DNA from: a virus
Direction: 5' to 3' (one strand)
DNA: 40,428 bases
Virus record (IMG/VR): IMGVR_UViG_3300047334_000141
Coordinates: 1-40,428 of that record
Of this stretch, positions 1-9,700 are shown piece after piece. The first letter of the stretch is position 1, and each line of letters begins with the position of its first letter. Made by a program: the position numbers and the translations under genes. Under the pieces are notes generated by a model. That model was given only the letters and a program-made list of their open reading frames with translations. It did not search any database and was not told where the DNA came from.

Positions 1-1982
1 GTTGGCAATCCAGTAGGTGTTACAGCAACTATTTGAGTATTACTTGAACTTACAATTGTTGCTTGAGTCGAGCCAAAATAAACAGTTGGATTTAAACCAA
101 AATTATTTCCTATTAATGTTATGTTTACACCGGCTACAGATTGTGTTGGACTAACGCTATTTAAATTTGGTGAGCCAACTACAGTAAATGTAAAAGGAGC
201 AGATGAACCACCAGCATTAGTAACCACTAAAGGTTGAGAACCGGAAGCAATACCAGCAGGTATAGTTACTGTTGCACTTGAACCACTATTTATGCTAAAA
301 TTAGTTGCAGCAGTTCCACCAAATCTAAATGTAGTAGAACTTGTAAAATTAGTTCCATTAACAGTTATAGATGAACCCACACAAGCGGAATTTGCAGAAA
401 GTCCACCATTTACAACTGAAACCGTTGGAGCAGGAGGAATTGGATTTTCAACTACTACATTTACAGTAACAGTTTCATTATCACTTCTTGTAAACACTAC
501 TGAACCGCTACCAATAGCTTTTGGCGTAAAAACATAAGTTTCAGTGCTACCAGAAATTGAACCAGTTGAAATTGTAAAAATATTACTTGGGTAAGAACCA
601 GTTGTAACAGTTAAATCATCTGAATTAACACTAATTGTTTGTGCGGCAGCAGTTGGACTTGCAAAAGTTAAATTAGTATTTGAAGCGGCAAAAGTTGTTG
701 ATGGTCCACCAAGGGTCATTTGACCATTAGTATCTGCCCCATTACCATCTGTATAACTAAAATTAAACGTATCTAAAGAAATAGATGGTCCAGAATAAGC
801 ACTAATAGCTTCACCAAGAGTAATACGTAAAGTTGCCCCAATAGCAGAAGAATTAGGAGTAAAAATTGCTCTTAAAACTGTACGACCAGTTGGTTGAATA
901 GCTATACTATCATAATCGGTAAAACCACCGTTTGCTATTTTATAACTTCCAACATCTGCTTGAACATTAATACTGCTTCCAGGGAAATGGGAATCTAACT
1001 GGCCTTGAGAAATTGTAAGAGGAACATTTAAACCACCATAATTATCATCCATAATCATGAAAGTTAAGGTTCCGTCAGTATTTTCACAAATTAAATAGCT
1101 GCCTTTAACTGGACCATTTCCATTGGTATTATCAAAATAACCATAAACTATACTACCTGAAGTTAGTTTTGGAGTTTTGGCTAATCCAGGAGCACTAACA
1201 CCATATTGAATATAAGAATTAGCATCTACAATTTGACTTAAATCTAAATTGCTATCACCAGATAAATCTGGATAAGTAGTTTTTTCTTCCAAATCAGAAG
1301 TTAAACCAAAATTAGATTTACAAAATACTGGAACATAATGAGGAAATTCACTTAAAGTTAATGGACCTGTTTGTAAACCTTCAGTAGTTGGTGTAGCAGT
1401 TAATTGACCTGAAACAGAAATACCTCTCCAAAACTCATGAGATAAAGCATATTCTAATTCAGCATCAATAATATCTATTTCAGCTTGTAAAAAATTAACT
1501 GCTTCTTCAATATAATCACGTAAATTATTTAATTCTCTTGCAGTAACATTGAATCCCTCATAAAAAGGACAATCAAAATATTCTACTAAATTAGAATAAG
1601 TATTTGAAGCTTGATTATAAGCTACATACGTTACTTGAATACGAGAGAACCCAGGTTCCACATTTGCTAAAGCAGTATTAATTTGAAGTACACTATAGGT
1701 GTCATTCGCAGGATTAGTACCATAAACTTGAGAAGGCAAATTAATAGTGTAAGAATTAGATGGTAAATTGATATTAACTATTGGAATTGCACCAATATTA
1801 GTTCCACTAAAACCAGCCAAGGCGACAGAACTATCACGATTTAAATTTGCATCAGGTGTAATACCGAAAGTATAATCAGTATTTCGATAATACTGAAAAG
1901 CCGGTGATGGGTCAAACAAACACACTACCGATGTGATTGAAGATGCAGATTGGCTAAGATTAAATGGCAAAATTACTGACAT
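1..1982 (-). CDS. Fibre-like Ig/TIG virion protein, N-terminal part (cut by window edge)
   Basis: An uninterrupted frame of about 660 codons runs from an ATG at 1982 off the left edge, so only the N-terminal part is seen. The start is supported by an AGGAAG ribosome-binding sequence 8 bases upstream and lies 4 bases after the previous stop. Residues 1 to about 230 align by eye with the N-terminus of the 1574-residue protein encoded just upstream: both open with a PxNLSQ-AS motif, carry an NDTY(S/T)VL motif near residue 100, and have an REL-x(13)-FLQAEI helix near residue 160. The rest is beta-rich. Two IPT/TIG-like Ig modules begin around residue 520, each with the typical 'G..(I/V)T(V/L).G.NF' signature. 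I infer a tail-fibre or baseplate decoration protein whose shared N-terminal domain docks on the virion. The C-terminal receptor-binding end is not visible. Confidence 0.8.
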   Translation of the reverse strand, partial: MSVILPFNLSQSASSITSVVCLFDPSPAFQYYRNTDYTFGITPDANLNRDSSVALAGFSGTNIGAIPIVNINLPSNSYTINLPSQVYGTNPANDTYSVLQINTALANVEPGFSRIQVTYVAYNQASNTYSNLVEYFDCPFYEGFNVTARELNNLRDYIEEAVNFLQAEIDIIDAELEYALSHEFWRGISVSGQLTATPTTEGLQTGPLTLSEFPHYVPVFCKSNFGLTSDLEEKTTYPDLSGDSNLDLSQIVDANSYIQYGVSAPGLAKTPKLTSGSIVYGYFDNTNGNGPVKGSYLICENTDGTLTFMIMDDNYGGLNVPLTISQGQLDSHFPGSSINVQADVGSYKIANGGFTDYDSIAIQPTGRTVLRAIFTPNSSAIGATLRITLGEAISAYSGPSISLDTFNFSYTDGNGADTNGQMTLGGPSTTFAASNTNLTFASPTAAAQTISVNSDDLTVTTGSYPSNIFTISTGSISGSTETYVFTPKAIGSGSVVFTRSDNETVTVNVVVENPIPPAPTVSVVNGGLSANSACVGSSITVNGTNFTSSTTFRFGGTAATNFSINSGSSATVTIPAGIASGSQPLVVTNAGGSSAPFTFTVVGSPNLNSVSPTQSVAGVNITLIGNNFGLNPTVYFGSTQATIVSSSNTQIVAVTPTGLP

Positions 1983-1985
1983 AAA

Positions 1986-4900
1986 TTAACTTCCTATAGC
2001 TACCCAATTAGTATCTTTGACATTGGACACATAATCAAAAGAGTTTAATGTTGTGTTTGTAATGTTCAAAGACGCCTCACCTTGAACCTTGTAAGATTTT
2101 TTAAAAGGTATCTCTAAATTAATCGTTCCTTTTTTATTCTCAATTCTGCCCCATTGAATGAAAACATCATTGATTTTAATATATGAATGATTAGGTTTAT
2201 CTATATTATAATCTACAGATAAATTAACAACTGTTAAAAATGACCAGGCTGAATAGAATTTATCTAAAATTACACCTAATACAAAAGTATTTGAGTTTGA
2301 GTCGATTACGTCATTTAAAGGCTTCGATACTATCTCACTACCATTATAGTAGAGAATACTGTTTGGTTGCACTTTAACTGATTTTGTTTTTGATGTAAAT
2401 GCAATTTCATATTTATTTGTTTCGGTATTACATTTAATCAAATTCAAAGGAGACTTGATTTTAATTTGTTTACCATTATATTCTAACGAACCTGTCCACA
2501 TTGTTTGAATTCTTTTTATATTAGAACTTAATTCTACTTTTTTAGCTCCCAAGAATTTTTGTCCAATAAAATCACTAAATGAAGAAGGTAATTCATGTGC
2601 TAAAGTAGATGTGTCTGGTTGTGGAGCAATGTAAACGTTTGGAGCATAAACAACTTTAATGAAATCCCACATTGATTTAAACAAACCATTTACGGGGTCA
2701 CAGACACCCAATACGATAGTATAAGGCATACTGTAAAGGTCATTAGGGTCACCAATAATAGCTCCTGGGCCAAAACTACCAGCAGTTTGTACCAATTCAT
2801 TTTGACCTTCATTATAAATAGACGTTGTTAAATAATTAGCTTGAACAGCAGCAGTAGTTAAAGGAACTGATTGACTTCCTCCAACATTTACTGGTGTAAA
2901 ATTAGTTCCCAATGTTTGGTTATAAGTTGCCAACAAATACTGACCTGGAGTCATTGCAACTTCTGTACCAGCAGGAATATATCCATGTCTTCCATCTCCA
3001 AAGAAAATGTTAATTTGAGTTGCCATGGTAACAAGGCATGGACCGCTTTGCGGTTGTACTTGTTCTAAAGTAACAACAGCATAGCCTTGTAAAGGCAGCG
3101 GGCTATCCGGTGCGGGCGGCAACGCAGTATAATTTGCAACAACTTTAAAATCATTAGAATATGGTGGTGGATAAAACGGTGGTGGATTATAAAAACCACT
3201 TGAATCAATTGTTCCAAAAGAAGTATCATCTATAGACCAACTACTTGCTTGAACTGGTCCAATCAAAACATCATCAATATAAAGTTCTGCCACAAATTGT
3301 TGTCCATTACTTGGCACATCAATTGTAATACTTTCTGGTGAAACACGCAGCATATAACTTCCTTGATGAACTGTTGGACTTTGATATACTGGAGTAATTC
3401 TTGCTGCATTATTTACAATATTAATCGAAGCAGCAGCAGTTAAAGGAGTGCTTTGATAAGTATAAGTTGCTTGTGCTAATACTGGATTTATAGATGGTAC
3501 ATTATCAGGTGATTCATAATAACCTGTATTATCAATTAAACCATATATAGAATTACCACCATAAATGTTTTGAATATACCAAAGTGCGCTATTAGTAACA
3601 TCACTTTGATTTCCTAAAGGTTCGGTCAAAGTTGCTGTTAATTGCAATGATGAACCAATGTTAACAGTTGAACTTAGTGGTGTAACTGTAAGTTTTGGAG
3701 GCGGAAGACAAGTTGAAGGAATAACCAAATTAATATTTGTATTAGATACCAAACTTGAATTGCTAAGACTATATAACTGAATAGCATATGAAGCAGGAGA
3801 TTTTGAAATACTGATAGGAATAATTACAGACAATGTATAGTTTACACCATCAACATTTACAGGATTGCCATTATTAGTAAATACTGTACCATTTGAGACA
3901 AGTCTAACTCTTGAATCTGAAGGAAAATTAGTACCAGAAACAGTTACTGCTTGACCAGGGCATGCTTGTGTAACAGAAGAAATTGTTGGGCTTGGAGTTT
4001 TTGGTGCAACGACAGGCGCTGGAGTTGGACTCGGTGTAGGTGACGGAGAAGGTGTTGGAGTTGGAGCAGGAGTAGCTGGAACTAAAGCCAGCGAGCCAAT
4101 AGTTCCAGTAATTGAGTTACCAGCAAAACCAGAATAATTTACAGTAGCACCTTCAATTTGAAGACTAATATTGTTTAGCGAATCTAACGGATAAAATACA
4201 AATCTCATTGTATTATACGAAGTTGAACTATTTGAATTATTATTAGTTGTATCACCTTTAATAGTTACATTATCATATACAATATCTGAAGTTGGCATCC
4301 ATGGCGGTAAAGAACTGAAAAAATTAGGTTCTGGAATAACTGTTTGAATTAAATCAGTATTATTATAAACTTCAATTACAGCAGGATTATAAGCAAAATA
4401 ATAACCGGAATTATTTTGATTAGTTGTAGCATAATAACCAACATCGCTGCCACTTGGAAATACTGGCGCAGATGTTAATTGTGTTGGAGTAGCACTAAAA
4501 TGAGTTCCTTGATTAACAATTAATACACCAGCTTGTTTTTGAGTTCCTACAATATTAGATGAACTACTAAATACAAAATAAAATCCATAAGCATTAGGGG
4601 CAGTATCACCACCTCCGGTCCATTCACTTGTTAAGACTACAACAATACAGCGTTTAGCAGCTTTTGTATCATATGCTTCGGCCCAATATACATCGCCACC
4701 TACAGCAGCAGCAACATAATCATTAGTATAACTCAAAGAATTCATAGATTCAGGAGCGCCAGATGGTTGTGTTAAACTTAACTTACCAGTTCCAGCAGAA
4801 AATGCTGCGGTTCTCCATGCGGGATTTACAGTTTCAACAGCTTTAGATAACAAATCGACATTATGTGATACAACGCCTGTTGCACTTGTGTTTGGAACAA

Positions 4901-6710
4901 TTCTAACTTGTGCAATAGCACTATCGAAATTAACACCATCAGAAGAATAAATTGCTTCAACATTTACTGATTGATTATTTGGAATACCAGTAGGAGCTTG
5001 ATATAATCCATGTAAATCAACAGTTCCTACAGTTGTATTTCCGCCTGCAATTCCATTTACATAATATTGAACATTATAAACAATTGTTCCACTATTATAA
5101 ACTTCAAAAACTTGAGTTTGAAATGGATTTACAGTAACAGTATTTGGTACAATAGTCAAATTACCAGGAGGAGGAATTACTGTAACTGAAGTTTTAGCAA
5201 AAGCAATCCCATTAGGCGAAACATAATCGGCAGCAATAGCAATGTTAAAAACATCATTTGCACTTGCTGGAGCAGTATATAACCCATTACTGTCAACTGT
5301 TCCATGAGCCAGTGTACCTTGTCCAACATTGCCAAGTGAATCAATAATTGACCAATTAACACCTGTTACTGGATTACTATTAAATAAAGCAGTAAATTGT
5401 TGTGTTTCAGTGGCTTGAATAATAGTTGAAACTGGAGTAATTTCAAATGTATCAGTTTCATCTGTACGAGCAATGTTTAAAGTAAAATATGTTGTTTGTC
5501 CAATAGCAGTTGTTAAAATAGAATAACCACTAATAACTCCTGTTGGAACAATAAATGTGACATAATTTTGACTCCAATTTGTAATTAATGCAGAGGCACC
5601 ATTTGAAAATGTAATTGTTCCAGTTTCAAGTCCAAAATTAGCACCGCCTACAGTAACTGTATCACCAATAACAGCATAATTATTTGAAATAGGAGTAGTT
5701 AAAACAGTAATGTATGGATTACCGATAACGTTTAATAAATATTGAGATGTTTTTATAAAACCTTTATTTCCTACATAAAAATTAAATGAATATGAATAAT
5801 TAAAAGTTTTAGGTAATGTAGCTGTTAATGTTTGACCATTTACTGTTGCGCCTAAAGGATAGCCGCTAATGTAAATATCTTCAGTAGCAGTTGGTGTTCC
5901 ACCTGAAACTACTACACTAAAAGTTTGTCCTGCTGTAACATATGTTGGATAGCTTACTATATCATAACCAGTAATAGCATCTTTACTTAGTAATTCATCA
6001 AATGCTTGCGCTTCTACTTTTTTGTATTCTACAAATTTTACATCCAACTCTTCAGACATAGGTATAAAGGTCATAGAATGGGCCTGTAACGATGGTTGTA
6101 AACCTGTTGTGGCTTGTGTTGCAGCAACTGTTCCAGATGCGCTCAAGCCCTTTATAAGCATTCTATTTAATGGGTCAAAAAGTCTGTTATTTATTTGTTG
6201 AATTTCAGCCTGAAGAAATTCTACTGCATTCTTTTCGTAAGAAGCAATTTCTTCAAGTTCCCTTGGATGCAAATCCCATTTTGGATAAAATTTCATGTCA
6301 AGATAATCAACTACTGCAATACCATTGGAATTTAAATAATCGACTCTAAGAGCAGAAATACCTGGTTCAATTGGGGTCGCATCAGTATCAATTAAAAGAA
6401 CTGTATAAGTATCATTTATACTTGGTGGGTTACCTGAAAGAAATGATGGAGGAACAATTGCATAAGCATTTGGTGGAAGAGAAAATACTCCCGGACCATC
6501 AACTGCTCCTACAATTGGGCCATCAATAGAATGCGGAAACCCAAACGAAATTATACTTTCATCTCTAGTATATTCTGATGAAGTTGGAAAAGTTGGTGCG
6601 CCATTAGAATTAAAATATGGTTGAAAAACAGGCACTGGAGGATATAACGAAATAACTCTATTAATCTTCGAGGCTATTTGAGACAAATTCAAAGGTACAA
6701 CTGTTGCCAT
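1986..6710 (-). CDS. Giant tail fibre with Ig-like/TIG arrays and Gp53-like C-terminal tip
   Basis: 1574 residues; the start has an AAGGTT site 8 bases upstream. Residues 1-235 form the N-terminal domain shared with the next gene, including a predicted helix near 150-180. A TIG-like module follows at about 330-412. Ig-like modules are marked by four copies of a G-(T/L)-(V/I)-D-x-x-G-(L/Y/F)-Y-x-x-P motif at about 470, 562, 1057 and 1166. Residues 610-880 look like a lectin-type beta-sandwich. A Pro/Thr/Ser linker at about 880-908 precedes a second TIG-like module. The last 70 residues (FIQWGR, then a run of beta strands, ending NWVAIGS) resemble the Gp53-like C-terminal domain of phage tail fibres. 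I infer a long receptor-binding fibre. Residues 1220-1500 are unassigned. Confidence 0.82.
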   Translation of the reverse strand: MATVVPLNLSQIASKINRVISLYPPVPVFQPYFNSNGAPTFPTSSEYTRDESIISFGFPHSIDGPIVGAVDGPGVFSLPPNAYAIVPPSFLSGNPPSINDTYTVLLIDTDATPIEPGISALRVDYLNSNGIAVVDYLDMKFYPKWDLHPRELEEIASYEKNAVEFLQAEIQQINNRLFDPLNRMLIKGLSASGTVAATQATTGLQPSLQAHSMTFIPMSEELDVKFVEYKKVEAQAFDELLSKDAITGYDIVSYPTYVTAGQTFSVVVSGGTPTATEDIYISGYPLGATVNGQTLTATLPKTFNYSYSFNFYVGNKGFIKTSQYLLNVIGNPYITVLTTPISNNYAVIGDTVTVGGANFGLETGTITFSNGASALITNWSQNYVTFIVPTGVISGYSILTTAIGQTTYFTLNIARTDETDTFEITPVSTIIQATETQQFTALFNSNPVTGVNWSIIDSLGNVGQGTLAHGTVDSNGLYTAPASANDVFNIAIAADYVSPNGIAFAKTSVTVIPPPGNLTIVPNTVTVNPFQTQVFEVYNSGTIVYNVQYYVNGIAGGNTTVGTVDLHGLYQAPTGIPNNQSVNVEAIYSSDGVNFDSAIAQVRIVPNTSATGVVSHNVDLLSKAVETVNPAWRTAAFSAGTGKLSLTQPSGAPESMNSLSYTNDYVAAAVGGDVYWAEAYDTKAAKRCIVVVLTSEWTGGGDTAPNAYGFYFVFSSSSNIVGTQKQAGVLIVNQGTHFSATPTQLTSAPVFPSGSDVGYYATTNQNNSGYYFAYNPAVIEVYNNTDLIQTVIPEPNFFSSLPPWMPTSDIVYDNVTIKGDTTNNNSNSSTSYNTMRFVFYPLDSLNNISLQIEGATVNYSGFAGNSITGTIGSLALVPATPAPTPTPSPSPTPSPTPAPVVAPKTPSPTISSVTQACPGQAVTVSGTNFPSDSRVRLVSNGTVFTNNGNPVNVDGVNYTLSVIIPISISKSPASYAIQLYSLSNSSLVSNTNINLVIPSTCLPPPKLTVTPLSSTVNIGSSLQLTATLTEPLGNQSDVTNSALWYIQNIYGGNSIYGLIDNTGYYESPDNVPSINPVLAQATYTYQSTPLTAAASINIVNNAARITPVYQSPTVHQGSYMLRVSPESITIDVPSNGQQFVAELYIDDVLIGPVQASSWSIDDTSFGTIDSSGFYNPPPFYPPPYSNDFKVVANYTALPPAPDSPLPLQGYAVVTLEQVQPQSGPCLVTMATQINIFFGDGRHGYIPAGTEVAMTPGQYLLATYNQTLGTNFTPVNVGGSQSVPLTTAAVQANYLTTSIYNEGQNELVQTAGSFGPGAIIGDPNDLYSMPYTIVLGVCDPVNGLFKSMWDFIKVVYAPNVYIAPQPDTSTLAHELPSSFSDFIGQKFLGAKKVELSSNIKRIQTMWTGSLEYNGKQIKIKSPLNLIKCNTETNKYEIAFTSKTKSVKVQPNSILYYNGSEIVSKPLNDVIDSNSNTFVLGVILDKFYSAWSFLTVVNLSVDYNIDKPNHSYIKINDVFIQWGRIENKKGTINLEIPFKKSYKVQGEASLNITNTTLNSFDYVSNVKDTNWVAIGS

Positions 6711-6719
6711 TTTTTAACC

Positions 6720-9700
6720 TTAATAAGAGATATCTTTTATAGTATCAATAAATTTTGTTTCTTTACCAAATACTTTATATGGGAAGTATGTATCTGACTC
6801 TAGTAATTTTACTACATATTCGCTGTAACTTGGTTGCACATAATTTAAAACAGCTTGGTAAATTGCAATATCAGTGGGCTGAAAACCAATATATTGTGCT
6901 GGTAATAAAGATGTAATATATCCATAGAAAAATAAATTAGAAGTATTAAAACCATATGGATATATTAAAACTTTCATATTTGGCAATAAATTACTTTGAA
7001 TGATAGAGTTTCCAATTACAGTAACGCCATCTAATGAATATAAGTTACCAGAATTATCAATATTATTTAATAATACAGAATTACCATAAGCATCAGTTTG
7101 AAAGCTTAAAATACCATTTATCTGATATATTATAGAACTTGCACTAATAATTACGTTAGCCAAACCAACACTTGTTTCAATAAATGCACTTGCTGTTAAA
7201 CTAGCTGTATCAATTTCATCTATGTTGATATAACCTAAATATTCAAGATTTGGTTGTGGGTTAGCTGGTCCAGGCAAAGTATTTGTAGTTGTATTAGAAA
7301 ATAAATTTGCAATTCCATAATCTTGGTCAATTGGTTCTGAATTAAATGCATATGGAATTACAATTTCAAAGAAATTTTTCCTCCAATGAACATTTTGTAA
7401 TGGTTTTAAAACATTATAAGCACCACTAATTGGGTCAGTTAGTGTTACAGAATAAGTTTTTCCATTACCACTTAAACGAGAACGCTGCCAAGACTTGTTT
7501 TTATTTAATATAAAATCAGTATCTTTACCAACTTTAATTGTAAATCCTGAAGCAAAATAAATTTCTAAAATAGATTCATTAACAATAGTATCAACAGGAA
7601 AAGTTGATAAATCAAATTGAATATAAGCTATTTTTTCAGGAGTTAAATTATAATATCCTTGTTCAATTTCTAAAGTATTAAGGTCTTCATAAACACCAGC
7701 AGGGGATTGAATTGGAGAACGACGATATCTTTGTGGAGGACCTGGCTCTCCATTTTTATCTGGCAATGCAGCAATAGCATTTTGACTTGGGTCAGTCAAA
7801 AATACAGGCTGATTTATTGAACTTGATATAGGAGTTGTTCTTACGTAATAATTTCCTGAATTATATCTGCTTTGGGGATTGTTACCATGTTGAATAGAAG
7901 TGCCTGAAGCAGAATAAGTATAAACATCGTTATATTGATTTACTGCTTGGTCAAGTCCAATATGTGGGTACTTAAATTGATTACCAGCAATAAAAAAAAC
8001 ATCTCCACTTTGAACTGTATCAGGATTCATTCCATCAACCCAATTAGCATATCCTCCATCTTCAATTTCTAATGTTTTTTTGCGAACTGCACCTGCTGCC
8101 GAAGCATAAGTAAAGTTTGCAATTAAACGAGTTGGTTTATCAACGATGGTGTTTGCATTAGTTCCATAAAAAACTAATCCAGCATATGTATCACCTTCCA
8201 TTTGAAGAGCAATACCATTGTTATTAGGACGTGTAATATTAACAACTCCACCATCATTAATATAATAAAAATTCATATTTGGTAAAATAGATAAAGACAT
8301 AAAACCATACTTTGGATTAAAGAAATTCAAAGTTGTTCCAAGTCTTGCGGCACTTACAGGAAGTGTTTCAGTAATAGGTGCTGTCAATGTATCAATTGCA
8401 CTACTATCGCTATAAGAAGAAATCTTACTTCCAGCAACATTGATATAATCATTATAATTTAAAAAGTATCCAGTAAATGATGGTGAAATATATGTTTGAT
8501 TATATGTTGCTAAATCTGGGTCTTGTCCAGATTGACTTAAAGCCAATCCAGTAAACAAACTCATTATACCACGTTGAAGCTGTTGACCAGACGGTGTATT
8601 CAAAATAATATCAGAGAATGCTAATGCTGTTTGAGAAGCTGTAGATGATGAAGTTGTTTGAATATTAAAAGTCCAACTTGCAGTTAAAGTTTGTTGATTA
8701 CCTGCTGGTAGACCTTGAACAATTACAACATAATTTTCATTAATATATGTACCAAGTGTAATATCAGGAGTATAAGTAACCACATCAGCATTATAATTAT
8801 CTGATGCTTGAAACACTGGCGAACCACTGCGATAGTTAGTTACGGGAATACGAGTATCCCAAATGGTGTAAAGAACAGGTCCAGTAATAACAATTTGTTG
8901 TCCTAATTGACCATCTAATTGTCCAGGTGCAATAACACTATAATCTGAAATTATTGCAATAGGATTATTATTATCATCTAACAATACAAAGTTGCCATAA
9001 TCAAATTCAAAATATCTAATACCTTGTGTACTAGAAATAATTCTATCTAATTTTCCAGCTAATCTATATTGATTAGTTCCAACTTGTCCAAGTGTTCCAG
9101 ATAAACTTGAAGTATAAGTTCCAAATTGCAAAGCTTGAATAACAAATATTCCTGGCGAAGAAAGACTTGATGAACCATTTACAGCTTGTTGAGTTTTTAA
9201 ATTTGAAGCATAAACAGTTTTATTAAATGTGATTTCACCACCAACCATAGTTGTGATATATTCATATCCTGTTACAGTTTCTAATTTAGCAAAAGAAGCT
9301 TGAGCCAAAGCTGTTGGAGGCAAATTATTATTGGCTGTTGCATATGGGCTATCAATTGGTTGCAATGCAGCACTTGTGTCTGCATCATAATAAGAAGCTA
9401 CAGAAAAAGGGCCATTAAACTGTGCAGAATCAGGGAAATTACCATTTACAGTTGCTTCTGTGGTTGTAACTAATCCATAAGAATATAAAATAAAATCATA
9501 TTCATTAGTTGGAAATTTAGTTGCAATATTATTACCATTATTTAAATAAGAAATATTTCTCAAATCTAATTGAATAATGATAGGAGGAAGTGCAGGAGTT
9601 GTATTAGGTAATTGCTTATTAGCAACTAAAGCAGTTCCTTGCCAAGTTGTGTTTCCATAAATATCCGTAGAGCCATTTTGATATGGTACAGCAGAAGTGC

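Noticed and set aside
292-537. Plus-strand open frame opposite the truncated fibre gene
   Set aside because: The minus strand has an uninterrupted frame with recognisable TIG modules across the same bases; the plus-strand product is low-complexity and unsupported.
2250-3050. Possible Hint/intein-like region in residues 1220-1490 of the giant fibre
   Set aside because: A strand pattern (VKVQPNSILYYNG) vaguely recalls Hint domains, but the catalytic N-terminal Cys block, TxxH and C-terminal HN motifs are absent.
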